DNA from: Pseudomonadota bacterium
GTDB taxonomy: Bacteria; Pseudomonadota; Gammaproteobacteria; Burkholderiales; Burkholderiaceae_C
Direction: 5' to 3'
DNA: 62,158 bases
Assembly (NCBI GenBank): GCA_031119395.1
Contig: JAVHYA010000025.1
Coordinates: forward strand, 1 to 62,158
The notes below the pieces were generated by a model that searched no databases, was not told the origin of the DNA, and saw only the letters and a list, made by a program, of their open reading frames with translations. Positions 1 through 8,156 of the stretch are shown piece by piece (within the stretch, counting starts at the first letter, position 1; every line of letters starts with the position of its first letter). The position numbers and the translations under genes are program-made.

Positions 1-35
1 CCTCCACCCACCTGCAAGGCAAAAAAACAAACACC

Positions 36-2153
36 CTACTTCGGCCTGACGGCATCCGCCGTCCCCTGAATGAACGCCTTGATCGCCTCGATGTCCTCCA
101 TCGACAGCTTGCCCGTGAAGTCCGGCATGCCCCGCGCCGTCGCCGGCCCCTTGAGCACGAACTTGTCCAGGTTCTCGATGAAGGCCGAGTTCATGTAGCC
201 CAGGTTCGGGATGTTGCCGCCGCGGTCCACGCCCGGCACGCCGTGGCAGAAGACGCAGTTGCCCACGTACAGGCCGGTGCCCCTCTCCACCTTGGCCGGG
301 TCGTACTTCACGCCCTGCACCAGCTTGTCCATGCGGTACTGCACGAAGTCGGGCATCCTGGCGGTGCCGCCTACCGCGAAGGTGTAGACCGTGCCCGGGC
401 CCTGGCGCTCGGTGGCACGCTGGGCCAGGCCGTAGACGCCGCCCCAGCCGACGGCCACGGACACGTACTGCTTGCCGTCGACCATGTACGTGGCGGGCGC
501 CGCGACCACGCCGGTGCCGGTGGGCGTCTCCCACAGCTTCTCGCCGTTCTTCGCGTTGTACGCGACCATGCGTCCGTCGGCCGTGCCCTGGAACACCAGG
601 TTGCCCGCGGTGGTGAGCGTGCCGCCGTTCCACGGCGACACATGCTCCACGCCCCAGGCTTCCTTCTGCGCCACCGGATCCCAGGCCACCAGCCGGCCCA
701 TGGGTTTGCTCTTGGGTGGCTCCGCGTTGACGAACTTGGCGGTGTTCCAGCCCATGTCCGAGTGCGGACGCAGCGGCGCGCGCTCGTTGAACTTCCAGTC
801 CTTGTCGTCCATCAGGTTCAGCGGCACATGCTGCGCTGGCAGGTAGACCAGCCCGGTCTGCGGATTGAAGGACATCGGGTGCCAGTTGTGCGCACCGAAG
901 GGCCCGGGGATGGCGTCGTAGGGCTTGCTGACGTCGCGCGCAGCGGCGATCTCGATCGGCCGGCCCTTGCTGTCGTAGCCGCTGGCCCAGTTGACCTCGA
1001 CGAAGTTCTTGGCCGAGATGAACTGGCCGTTCGTGCGGTCGATGACGAAGAAGAAGCCGTTTTTCGGCGCGTGCAGGATCACCTTGCGCGCCTTGCCGCC
1101 GATCTTGACGTCGGCCAGGATCATCGGCTGCGTCGAGGTGTAGTCCCAGTTGTCGCCCGGCGTCTCCTGGTAGTGCCACTTGTACTTGCCGGTGTCGGGG
1201 TCGAGTGCGACGATCGACGCGAGGTACAGGTTGTCGCCGCCCTTGGGACTGCGCTTGCGGTGCGACCAGGGCGATCCGTTGCCGGTGCCGATGTACATGG
1301 TGTTGAGCTCGGGGTCGAAGGCCATGGTGTCCCACACCGTGCCGCCGCCACCGGCCTGCCACCACTTGCCCTCGGGGTCCCAGGTCTTCGCGGCCTTTTC
1401 CATCGACGCGTCCTCGAAGGGCTTGGACGGGTCGCCCGGCACGGTGAACCAGCGCCACTTCTGCTCACCCGTGGCCGCGTCGTAGGCCGTGATGTAGCCG
1501 CGCACGCCGTACTCTGCGCCGCCGTTGCCGATGATGACCTTGCCCTTGAACACGCGCGGCGCACCCGTGATGGTGTAGCTGCCGCTCTGGCCCTCGATGG
1601 TGTTCTTCTCCCAGACCTTCTGGCCGGTGGCGGCATCGAGCGCGATGAGGCGCCCGTCGTAGGCGCCCACGTACACCCGGCCCTGCCACAGCGCCACGCC
1701 GCGGTTGACGACGTCGCAGCAACCGCGGAAGCCCTTGGACTTGTCCACCTGCGGGTCGAAGGTCCAGATCTTCTGCCCGGTGCGCGCGTCGATCGCGTGC
1801 ACCACGCTCCACGAGGCGGTGACGTACATCACGCCGTCCACCACCAGCGGGGTGGCCTCCACGCCGCGCGTGGATTCGAGGTTGTACGACCAGACGAGGC
1901 CCAGCTGCTTCACGTTGCCGGTGTCGATCTGGGTGAGGCGGCTGTAGCGCGTCTCGGCGTAGTCCAGGCCGACGCTGGGCCAGTCCGGCGTCCTGGCGGC
2001 GTTGCCGCGGATGAAGTTGCCGTCGACCTTCTTCGCCGCGGCCGCCGCCCGGGCGGCCGCATCGCCCTGGGCATGTGCGTCGAGGGCGCCGCCGCCCACC
2101 CCGAGGACCATCCCCGCACCGAGCGCGAGGCCGGCGAGCCATTGAGCTTTCAT
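36..2153 (-). CDS. PQQ-dependent alcohol dehydrogenase with C-terminal cytochrome c domain
   Basis: Predicted periplasmic quinohaemoprotein that oxidises alcohols and passes electrons from PQQ to its own haem. 705 aa from the ATG at 2153, preceded by an AGGAGA ribosome site; an upstream in-frame extension lacks family similarity. Seen: signal peptide (about residues 1-32), beta-propeller repeats, the adjacent Cys-Cys pair of this family (FRGCCDVV), the catalytic Asp in GDNWDYT, and a CVFCH haem site near residue 633 with a later GMPDF that could supply the Met ligand. The residue two after the catalytic Asp is Thr, not the Asp of lanthanide-dependent DYD enzymes, so a calcium enzyme is more likely. 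No cytochrome or PQQ-synthesis gene is adjacent. A regulator diverges upstream. Confidence 0.93.
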   Translation of the reverse strand: MKAQWLAGLALGAGMVLGVGGGALDAHAQGDAAARAAAAAKKVDGNFIRGNAARTPDWPSVGLDYAETRYSRLTQIDTGNVKQLGLVWSYNLESTRGVEATPLVVDGVMYVTASWSVVHAIDARTGQKIWTFDPQVDKSKGFRGCCDVVNRGVALWQGRVYVGAYDGRLIALDAATGQKVWEKNTIEGQSGSYTITGAPRVFKGKVIIGNGGAEYGVRGYITAYDAATGEQKWRWFTVPGDPSKPFEDASMEKAAKTWDPEGKWWQAGGGGTVWDTMAFDPELNTMYIGTGNGSPWSHRKRSPKGGDNLYLASIVALDPDTGKYKWHYQETPGDNWDYTSTQPMILADVKIGGKARKVILHAPKNGFFFVIDRTNGQFISAKNFVEVNWASGYDSKGRPIEIAAARDVSKPYDAIPGPFGAHNWHPMSFNPQTGLVYLPAQHVPLNLMDDKDWKFNERAPLRPHSDMGWNTAKFVNAEPPKSKPMGRLVAWDPVAQKEAWGVEHVSPWNGGTLTTAGNLVFQGTADGRMVAYNAKNGEKLWETPTGTGVVAAPATYMVDGKQYVSVAVGWGGVYGLAQRATERQGPGTVYTFAVGGTARMPDFVQYRMDKLVQGVKYDPAKVERGTGLYVGNCVFCHGVPGVDRGGNIPNLGYMNSAFIENLDKFVLKGPATARGMPDFTGKLSMEDIEAIKAFIQGTADAVRPK

Positions 2154-2235
2154 CGCGATGTCTCCTGTCGTTGTGCGCCGAAGGATCGGCCGCAGGGCGC
2201 CGATGTTCACCTTCGGGATTTCCCCAGTGGGGGCC

Positions 2236-2252
2236 TGTTCCATTGCGGAACA
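2236..2252. promoter_or_regulatory. Palindrome between alcohol dehydrogenase and GAF-Fis regulator, likely operator
   Basis: TGTTCC-N5-GGAACA, a perfect inverted repeat in the 133-bp gap between the divergent dehydrogenase and regulator genes, about 35 bp before the regulator start. A second smaller inverted repeat (CCCC-AGT-GGGG, 2222-2232) lies next to it. I found no convincing sigma-54 -24/-12 element on either strand. A binding site for the adjacent regulator is an inference. Confidence 0.5.
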
Positions 2253-2286
2253 CATTCGGCGCACCCCCGGCGCCCGGAGCCCCACG

Positions 2287-3537
2287 ATGACCCACGCCCT
2301 GCGCAGCGGCGCCCATGCGCCTCGCCAACTGTTCGCCACCACGCCGGCCCAGCGCGTGGCGATGGCGCGCCAGCAGTTCTTCGAGGAAGGCCAGCGCCCC
2401 TCCGGCCTGGTGGGCGAGGCGGTCATCCAGTCGTGGATGCGCTGCCGCCGCACGCATGCCGACACACGCCACCCGCTGGCCTTCGATCCCGTCACGCCCA
2501 GCCGGCTGCATTCGGCGCTGGGCCGCAACCGCGAGTTGCTGCTCGCGGCACAGCCGGACCTGCAGGCGATGGAAGCCGCACTCGCCGGCACCGACTGCCG
2601 CGTGCTGCTGACCGACTGCGACGGCGTGATGCTGCACGTGACGCACCACCCCATGGCACCGCGGCAGCCCGTGCTGCACCGCACGGCCCGCGTGGGCGTG
2701 AACATCGCCGAACACGTGGTGGGCACCACGGCACCGGGCATCGTCGCCAGCACCGGACAGGCCTGCACGGTGAGCGGCGCGGAGCACTACTTCGACCTGC
2801 TGCACGAGGTGCACTGCGCCGCCGCACCGATCCGCGATGTGCACGGACGCCTGGCCGGCGTGCTGGACCTGTCGGTGGAAGGCCAGCGCTTCGGCTTCGA
2901 TGCGGGCTCGATGGTGGGCCTGTATGCCACGACCATCGAGAACCGCCTGCTGCAGGCCCAGTCCGGCGCACAGCTCATCCTGCGCTTCCAGGCCAGTCCT
3001 GCGCTGTTGGGCACGCCGCTGGAGGCGCTGGCTGGCATTGCGGCCGACGGCACGGTGGCCTGGCTCAACGATGCCGGTGCGCGCCTGATCGGCCGGCTGC
3101 CTGCCCAAGCCGGCGAACGCCGCGTGGACGAACTGCTGGGCCACGACCTGCCCAGCCTGCTGCGTCTGGGCCGCCGCGAGGCCGCACAGCCGATGCGGCT
3201 TGCCAGCGGACTGGGGGTGTGGATGCAGGCCCGCCTGCGAGCGGCCGACGGCATCGACTTCCGGCATGCGGTCGCCGGAACGCCGGTGCGAACGGCCGAC
3301 CGCGACGAGCGGCCGCACGGCAGCTGCACCCTCCCCGCCTGCGCCCCTGCGGCCGCGGTGAACGACGCCGCGCTCGCCGCAGCCCGACCGGCGGGCCAGA
3401 CCTTGCGCCAACAGGAGCAGATGCTCGTGCAGCAGACGCTGGCCGCGCACCATGGCAACGTTTCGCGCGCCGCACGCGCGCTCGGCGTGTCGCGCGGCAC
3501 GCTCTATCGCCGGCTGCGGGACGGCGACGACGCCTGA
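2287..3537 (+). CDS. GAF and Fis-type HTH transcriptional regulator lacking the AAA+ domain
   Basis: Resembles the sensory and DNA-binding ends of AcoR-type activators. Seen in 416 aa: an N-terminal region with QSWMRC, typical of AcoR sensor domains; a GAF-like stretch (about residues 110-225, with NIAEHVVGTTAPG and CAAAPIRDVHGRL); a PAS-like region; and a C-terminal Fis helix-turn-helix ending SRAARALGVSRGTLYRRL. Missing: the Walker A/B motifs and GAFTGA loop that contact sigma-54 RNA polymerase. It should therefore bind DNA but not open sigma-54 promoters, acting as a sigma-70 regulator or repressor. ATG 2287 is chosen because the upstream extension is not family-like. The divergent PQQ dehydrogenase is the likely target. 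Confidence 0.85.
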   Translation: MTHALRSGAHAPRQLFATTPAQRVAMARQQFFEEGQRPSGLVGEAVIQSWMRCRRTHADTRHPLAFDPVTPSRLHSALGRNRELLLAAQPDLQAMEAALAGTDCRVLLTDCDGVMLHVTHHPMAPRQPVLHRTARVGVNIAEHVVGTTAPGIVASTGQACTVSGAEHYFDLLHEVHCAAAPIRDVHGRLAGVLDLSVEGQRFGFDAGSMVGLYATTIENRLLQAQSGAQLILRFQASPALLGTPLEALAGIAADGTVAWLNDAGARLIGRLPAQAGERRVDELLGHDLPSLLRLGRREAAQPMRLASGLGVWMQARLRAADGIDFRHAVAGTPVRTADRDERPHGSCTLPACAPAAAVNDAALAAARPAGQTLRQQEQMLVQQTLAAHHGNVSRAARALGVSRGTLYRRLRDGDDA

Positions 3538-3618
3538 GCGTCCCGAGGACCGGCTGCGTCAGCCCCTGCGACGAAGCCGCGCAGCGCACGGACAGTTCGG
3601 GTTGGTTGAAGACGGGGC

Positions 3619-5991
3619 TCAGGTGGCCCGGGCAAAGGCGGCCGACAGCGTGCAGCCCTCGCCCGGTGATGTCCTGCCTTCGAAACGCGCGCCGTGACGG
3701 CCGAACACGGTGCGCGCGAACTCGAAGCCCAAGCCGTGCGAACGCGTGACGCCGTCGCCGTGTGCACCGCCGGGCAGTGCCTCGTCGACGCCGGCCAGCA
3801 TTCGCGCCAGCTTCGCCGGGTCCATGCCCGCGCCCTCGTCACGGACGGTGACCACCACCTCCTTCTCATCGGCAGCCAGACACAGGTGCACCGCGCCGCC
3901 CGGCGGGCTGTGCCCGATCGCGTTGAGCAGCAGGTTCACCAGGGCCCGCGCCACCAGGACGCCGTCGAGCATCGCCTCGGCCTCCTCGGCCGCTTCGTCG
4001 ATGCACAGCGACACCTCGACCTGTGCCTTGCGGGCACATGCCCACACCTGGTCGCGCGCGTCCAGCACCACGGTGGGCACGTGGGTCGCCGCAAGACGGT
4101 AGGTCCCCGACCACGCCTGCGAGACATCGAGGAACTCCTCGGCGAAGGACAACGTCCGCTCGGCCTCGCGCCGGATCGACTGCGCCAACTCCGCCGACAC
4201 GGAACGCCCCGCGTCGAGCTCCAGCAGGCCGAGGATCGTGACCTGCGGGCTGCGCAGATCGTGCGAGAGGAACCGGTTCCACTTCTCCCGTTGACGCTGC
4301 GCTTCGCGCTCGGCCGTGAGGTCCGCCAGCACGACGATGTACCCCGGCGGCGCCTCGTCCGACAACGTGGCCACGGGTGCGGCCAGCAACTGGAGGTACC
4401 GCCCCTGCTCGGTCAGGTAGTCGCCGACGAGCGGTACCAGCCAGCCGGGCAGGCGCGTGTCTGGCGATCGGGGTGTGTCGCCCGCTCGCAGTTGGCGCCG
4501 GCAGGAGGCCAGCAGGTCGACCAAGGGCACGCCACGCAGGGCCTGCGCGCCCGTGCCGTCCGCAACGCCGCTGCGGCCGAGGCTGCGCAGAGCGGCCGCA
4601 TTGCCGCCCACGATGGCGCCGCGGGGATCGCACAGCAGCACGCCGTGCGGCAATGCCTGGAGCGAGGACTCCGTCAGCGCCTGCAGGCGCAGCGTGCGCT
4701 GGATCGACCGGTCCAGCGCCTCGCAGGGCGCCGCGCTCGGTTCGGTGCGCGCAGCACTTTCGGCCACCTCGAAGATGCCGGCCGGCACGGCCTGCAGTTC
4801 CTGGGCCTTGGTGGCGAGAAAACGCAGTTCCTCCCGCAGGCCCAGCCAGCTCCAGAGCGCGTAGACCAACGCGAGCCCGACAACGGGCGTGGCCACCGGC
4901 AGCCACCAGCGCCAGCCGGCCAGTGCTGCGGCGCTCGTGGCCAGGCAACCCACCGCCACGGCCGCCACGAGCGGCAGGCCGGCGCCTGGCCGCCAGCGCA
5001 GCAGAGCGGCGGCGATGCCGAGGACACTGGCGATCCAGATCGCCATCGCGACGGGCGACAAGGCGTGGATGCTGCCCCCGTGCATCAACTGGTCGATGGC
5101 ATTCGCATGCACCTCGACGCCGGGCAGCAGTCCCGCACGCGCTGCGGCAGGCGCGAAGACGTGGTCGCCGAGACCGGGCGCGGTCGCGCCGACAAGAACC
5201 ACCTTTCCCCGCAGCCGTTCGCTCGGCAACTGGCCGCCCAGCACGTCGGCATAGGATGCGCGCGCATAGCTGCCTGCCGGCCCGGCATAGGACAGGCGCA
5301 GGAGCCCCGAATAGCGCCAGCCGGCCGGGTCGACGACGCCTTCCTCGCGGCCGTCGTCCCTGCCGCCCGCCACCAGCAAACCGACGTAGGGCTGCGGGCT
5401 GCCCTCCGGCCCGATGTGCATGTAGAGGCCGCGGGCGACGCCGTCGGCATCGAGCAGCAGCTCGCCGTGACCCACGCCCCGCGCATGCGCCTCGAGCACG
5501 GGCAGCGGCGTGGCGAAGCCGGGTGCCGACACTTGCGACGAAAGAATCTCCCGCTCGGCCATCATCGGCAGGAACACGGGCATGCGGCCCATCGCCCGAG
5601 CCAGCTCGGCGTCTTGGCGGGGGTCTTCGCTGGGCTCGGTGAGGAACATGTCGAGCAGGACCGATGCAGCCCCCGCATCGGCCAGCTTGGACAACAGGCG
5701 CGCATGGACACTGCGAGACCACGGCCAGCGACCCAGCGAGGCCAGGCTGCGCTCGTCGATGGCCACGATGACGATGTCGCCGGAGGCCGGGTGCGACGCC
5801 AACGGCAGCATGCGGTCGTAGGCCAGCATGTCGAGCTGCGTCAGCCCGGGCTTGAACGCCAGCCAGGCGAGGGCAGCCGGCAGCAGCACGAGCACCCCCA
5901 ACAGGCGCCCCAGCGCCCGCAAGCCGAGTCGGCGCCCGCTCACCTCAGCGCGAGGTGGCGTCGAAGCTGCCCCCGGCGAACGGCCGTCCAT
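3619..5991 (-). CDS. CHASE2-domain sensor histidine kinase
   Basis: Inner-membrane sensor kinase, 790 aa. Order: one N-terminal membrane segment (about 25-45); a CHASE2 extracytoplasmic sensor (about 50-330, with VIVAIDERSLASLGRWPWSR typical of the family); hydrophobic segments at about 335-410; a PAS-like region (about 440-555); HisKA with phospho-acceptor His577 in FLSHDLRSP; HATPase with N-box NLLLNAIGH and G-boxes DEGAGM and HGLGF. The ATG at 5991 overlaps fecR by 47 nt and has a GGAAG ribosome site; a GTG at 5943, just after the fecR stop, is possible but lacks one. Last gene of a response regulator, FecR, kinase operon. It probably phosphorylates the regulator encoded at 7216-7944. Confidence 0.93.
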   Translation of the reverse strand: MDGRSPGAASTPPRAEVSGRRLGLRALGRLLGVLVLLPAALAWLAFKPGLTQLDMLAYDRMLPLASHPASGDIVIVAIDERSLASLGRWPWSRSVHARLLSKLADAGAASVLLDMFLTEPSEDPRQDAELARAMGRMPVFLPMMAEREILSSQVSAPGFATPLPVLEAHARGVGHGELLLDADGVARGLYMHIGPEGSPQPYVGLLVAGGRDDGREEGVVDPAGWRYSGLLRLSYAGPAGSYARASYADVLGGQLPSERLRGKVVLVGATAPGLGDHVFAPAAARAGLLPGVEVHANAIDQLMHGGSIHALSPVAMAIWIASVLGIAAALLRWRPGAGLPLVAAVAVGCLATSAAALAGWRWWLPVATPVVGLALVYALWSWLGLREELRFLATKAQELQAVPAGIFEVAESAARTEPSAAPCEALDRSIQRTLRLQALTESSLQALPHGVLLCDPRGAIVGGNAAALRSLGRSGVADGTGAQALRGVPLVDLLASCRRQLRAGDTPRSPDTRLPGWLVPLVGDYLTEQGRYLQLLAAPVATLSDEAPPGYIVVLADLTAEREAQRQREKWNRFLSHDLRSPQVTILGLLELDAGRSVSAELAQSIRREAERTLSFAEEFLDVSQAWSGTYRLAATHVPTVVLDARDQVWACARKAQVEVSLCIDEAAEEAEAMLDGVLVARALVNLLLNAIGHSPPGGAVHLCLAADEKEVVVTVRDEGAGMDPAKLARMLAGVDEALPGGAHGDGVTRSHGLGFEFARTVFGRHGARFEGRTSPGEGCTLSAAFARAT

Positions 5992-7219
5992 AGCGCGCTT
6001 CTTCCACCGTTTCGCTGACCCGCCAGTAGTAGCGCCCGCCCACGGCGAACGGGCCCACGACCACTCCCGTCGCCTGCAGGTCGGGAAGGTCGCTGACCCG
6101 GGTCGCGAAGTCGGGGTCCCGCGCCAGTTCGAGCCGATAGTGGCGCGCCGACGAGGCGGCCCAGCGAATCTCCACTCGCCCGTCGGACATCATTCGCACG
6201 CCCCCCTGCGGCTCGGGCAGATAGACGGGCCGCGCGGCCGGCATGCCTTCCAGTTGGGCGCCATCCAGGGCTGCCACGCGCAGGTGGTAGAAGCCGCCCT
6301 CGAGTCCGTTGGGCAGGGTCAGTGTCGGCGCCACGCTGCTGAACTCCGCCACCGGCACCAGGAAGTGTTCGTCCTGGGCGACGCGCCACCGATAGCCCTG
6401 CGCGCCCGCCACGGCATCCACCTCGGCGATCTTCGGGAGCGCGCCTGACGACGTCGCGTCGGAAAAATGCGGCGCCGGCAGCAACGGCCTGGCCTCGGGG
6501 GCCGCGCCATCCGCGATGAAAACGCCCTGATGTGCCTGCAACAGCAGCGGGGCAGCCCCCGCCGCGTCCTTGCGCACCGCGACCTGGCCTTCGGTCACCT
6601 CTCCCGTCACCCCGCCGGGCCGATCGCTGACCCGAAAACGCGTCCCGCGCACGCCAAGCACGACCGAGCGGGCACGGATCTCGAAGCTCTCCCCCTCGCG
6701 TTGCTTGCGGACCTGCGATTCGATGCTGCCTTGGAGCAGTCGGAAACGGACCCCTCCCGGATTGACCTGTTCGATTTCGATCTCGCTCGCGGGCGGGATG
6801 ACCGACCGGCCTCCGTCCTGCAGGCCCAGCGTGACGAAGCCGTCCGGTGCCGTGGTGAGCACATCGCCGGCGCGGACCGCATCACCGCGCACCACCGATC
6901 GATCGGCGCTGCCAGCCCTGCGCAACGAGGCTGCGCCAGCAACCGCCAGCACCATCGCCTCGTCCGCACGCAGCAGGCGGCCGTCTGCCAGGTAAAGAAC
7001 CGTGCCGGGCCGCAGGTGGCGGGGCTCGGCCACGCCGTTGCGCTGCTGCAGTTCCGGCCAGCGGACGGGCTGCCCGTAGTGCCCGCCGGCGATGCCCCAC
7101 AGCGTGTCGCCGGGCCGCACCACATGGGCTTCCTCTGCGCCCGGTGCCGCGCCGGGAAGAGCGGCGAGCGCCAGCCACGCAAACAGCACCCGGAGCCGGA
7201 AGTCCCGAACGGATGTCAT
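5945..7219 (-). CDS. LysM and FecR domain periplasmic protein
   Basis: 424 aa. A signal peptide ends near AAPGAEEA. A LysM peptidoglycan-binding motif follows (HVVRPGDTLWGIAGGHYG, about residues 33-80), then a FecR domain (about 100-210, with the family core VLGVRGTRFRV), then fibronectin-like beta segments (SYWRVS-type repeats to the end). FecR domains in sigma/anti-sigma systems sense periplasmic events; no TonB receptor or ECF sigma gene is nearby, so here it more likely works with the CHASE2 kinase. It starts within the response-regulator stop (ATGA overlap) after a strong AGGAGGT site, so the two are translationally coupled. Anchoring to the wall through LysM is inferred. Confidence 0.88.
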   Translation of the reverse strand: MTSVRDFRLRVLFAWLALAALPGAAPGAEEAHVVRPGDTLWGIAGGHYGQPVRWPELQQRNGVAEPRHLRPGTVLYLADGRLLRADEAMVLAVAGAASLRRAGSADRSVVRGDAVRAGDVLTTAPDGFVTLGLQDGGRSVIPPASEIEIEQVNPGGVRFRLLQGSIESQVRKQREGESFEIRARSVVLGVRGTRFRVSDRPGGVTGEVTEGQVAVRKDAAGAAPLLLQAHQGVFIADGAAPEARPLLPAPHFSDATSSGALPKIAEVDAVAGAQGYRWRVAQDEHFLVPVAEFSSVAPTLTLPNGLEGGFYHLRVAALDGAQLEGMPAARPVYLPEPQGGVRMMSDGRVEIRWAASSARHYRLELARDPDFATRVSDLPDLQATGVVVGPFAVGGRYYWRVSETVEEARYGRPFAGGSFDATSR

Positions 7220-7944
7220 TCGGCGACCTCCTGCGCGATATCAAGGCAATAGCCCTGCCCATAGACGGCTCGCAGGCTCACGCCATGCCCGGCATCGAGC
7301 TGAAGCTTCCTGCGCAAGCGGTACATGTGGCTGTCCAGTGTGCGCGACGGCGCCTCCTCGGTTTCGTAGCCGGCGGCCTCGAGCAGGTGCGCCCGCGACA
7401 CGGTCTGCCCCAATCGATTGAAGAGCAGCTGCACGAGCTGGAACTCGCGAGCCGTGAGGACATGGGTCTCGGCCTGCGCGTCCGGTGCCGTCCGGTAGCT
7501 GATCGACCGTGCGCTCGCATCCAGTCTCCAAGGTCCGATGGACTGGTTGGCTCCGGCGGGACCTCCGCGGCTGCCGTGCACCAGCCGCCGCACGCGCGCG
7601 CGCAACTCCAGGGGTCGCAACGGCTTGATCACGTAGTCGTCCGCACCCGCCATCAGTGCTTCGGCCACATCCTGCTCCGCCCCTCGCGAACTCAGCATCA
7701 GCACCGGCACGCGGTTGGACTTCCAGGTGCGCAGCCAGCGAAGAAGCTCCAGGCCATCGAGCGAAGGAACCGACCAGTCGAAGATCAGGAGGTCGAACGA
7801 CTCTCGGCGCAACAGCCGCTGGAGTTGCGCGCCATCGTCGAAGACCTGGCAGTGCATCACGTCCCTGCCGCCCGACTGCTGACCGAGCGTACGCACCAGC
7901 AGTTCCTGCTGGACCGGCTCGTCTTCGAGGATGGCAATGCGCAT
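7216..7944 (-). CDS. OmpR/PhoB-type response regulator
   Basis: 242 aa, two domains. Receiver (1-120): acidic pair ED near residues 7-8, phospho-acceptor Asp in LLIFDWSVP, Thr/Ser position in MLSSRG, and the conserved Lys in DDYVIKPL. Winged helix (about 140-235): LTAREFQLVQLLF and RTLDSHMYRLRRKL, the OmpR recognition region, ending in VYGQGYCL. The ATG at 7944 is the first start in good register with the receiver fold; further upstream the frame is unlike any receiver. First gene of the minus-strand operon with fecR and the CHASE2 kinase. Its likely targets are its own promoter and that of the divergent adhesin gene 212 bp away. Confidence 0.93.
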   Translation of the reverse strand: MRIAILEDEPVQQELLVRTLGQQSGGRDVMHCQVFDDGAQLQRLLRRESFDLLIFDWSVPSLDGLELLRWLRTWKSNRVPVLMLSSRGAEQDVAEALMAGADDYVIKPLRPLELRARVRRLVHGSRGGPAGANQSIGPWRLDASARSISYRTAPDAQAETHVLTAREFQLVQLLFNRLGQTVSRAHLLEAAGYETEEAPSRTLDSHMYRLRRKLQLDAGHGVSLRAVYGQGYCLDIAQEVAE

Positions 7945-8156
7945 GGGGGACACGAAGAAAAAAACGGATTCTGGCGTCGATACGCCCCACCAAATCTGAC
8001 GAATGTTCACATGATCGGATAGGCGAAAGTATTCATCAAATATCACATCTGACGCAGATAAACGCGCTCGATTCTCGCGAAATGTGTCGTAGCGGATGCA
8101 ACGAAAGGCCTCACCGGCCAACATCCGCGCTCTCCACATTTCTCGACAAGACAGCT
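7945..8156. promoter_or_regulatory. AT-richer divergent control region between response regulator and adhesin
   Basis: 212 bp, visibly lower in GC than its flanks, that must hold both promoters. It contains the octamer ATCTGACG twice in direct orientation (7994-8001 and 8047-8054); the second copy is part of a palindrome ATCTG-ACG-CAGAT (8047-8059). Direct repeats of this size suit an OmpR-type regulator, but the 53-bp spacing is not a whole-turn tandem site. I cannot place -35/-10 boxes with confidence. Confidence 0.45.

Noticed and set aside
36-2153. Lanthanide-dependent alcohol dehydrogenase
   Set aside because: The position two residues after the catalytic Asp is Thr (WDYT), not Asp, so the lanthanide signature is absent.
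2154-2286. Sigma-54 promoter for the PQQ dehydrogenase
   Set aside because: No GG-N10-GC element at suitable distance was found, and the adjacent regulator lacks the AAA+ domain needed to use one.
243-3749. Very long open frame on the plus strand opposite the PQQ dehydrogenase
   Set aside because: It is the mirror of a clear gene in GC-rich DNA. The protein is His/Arg/Ala-rich with no family motif; only the part from 2287, in another frame, is a real gene.
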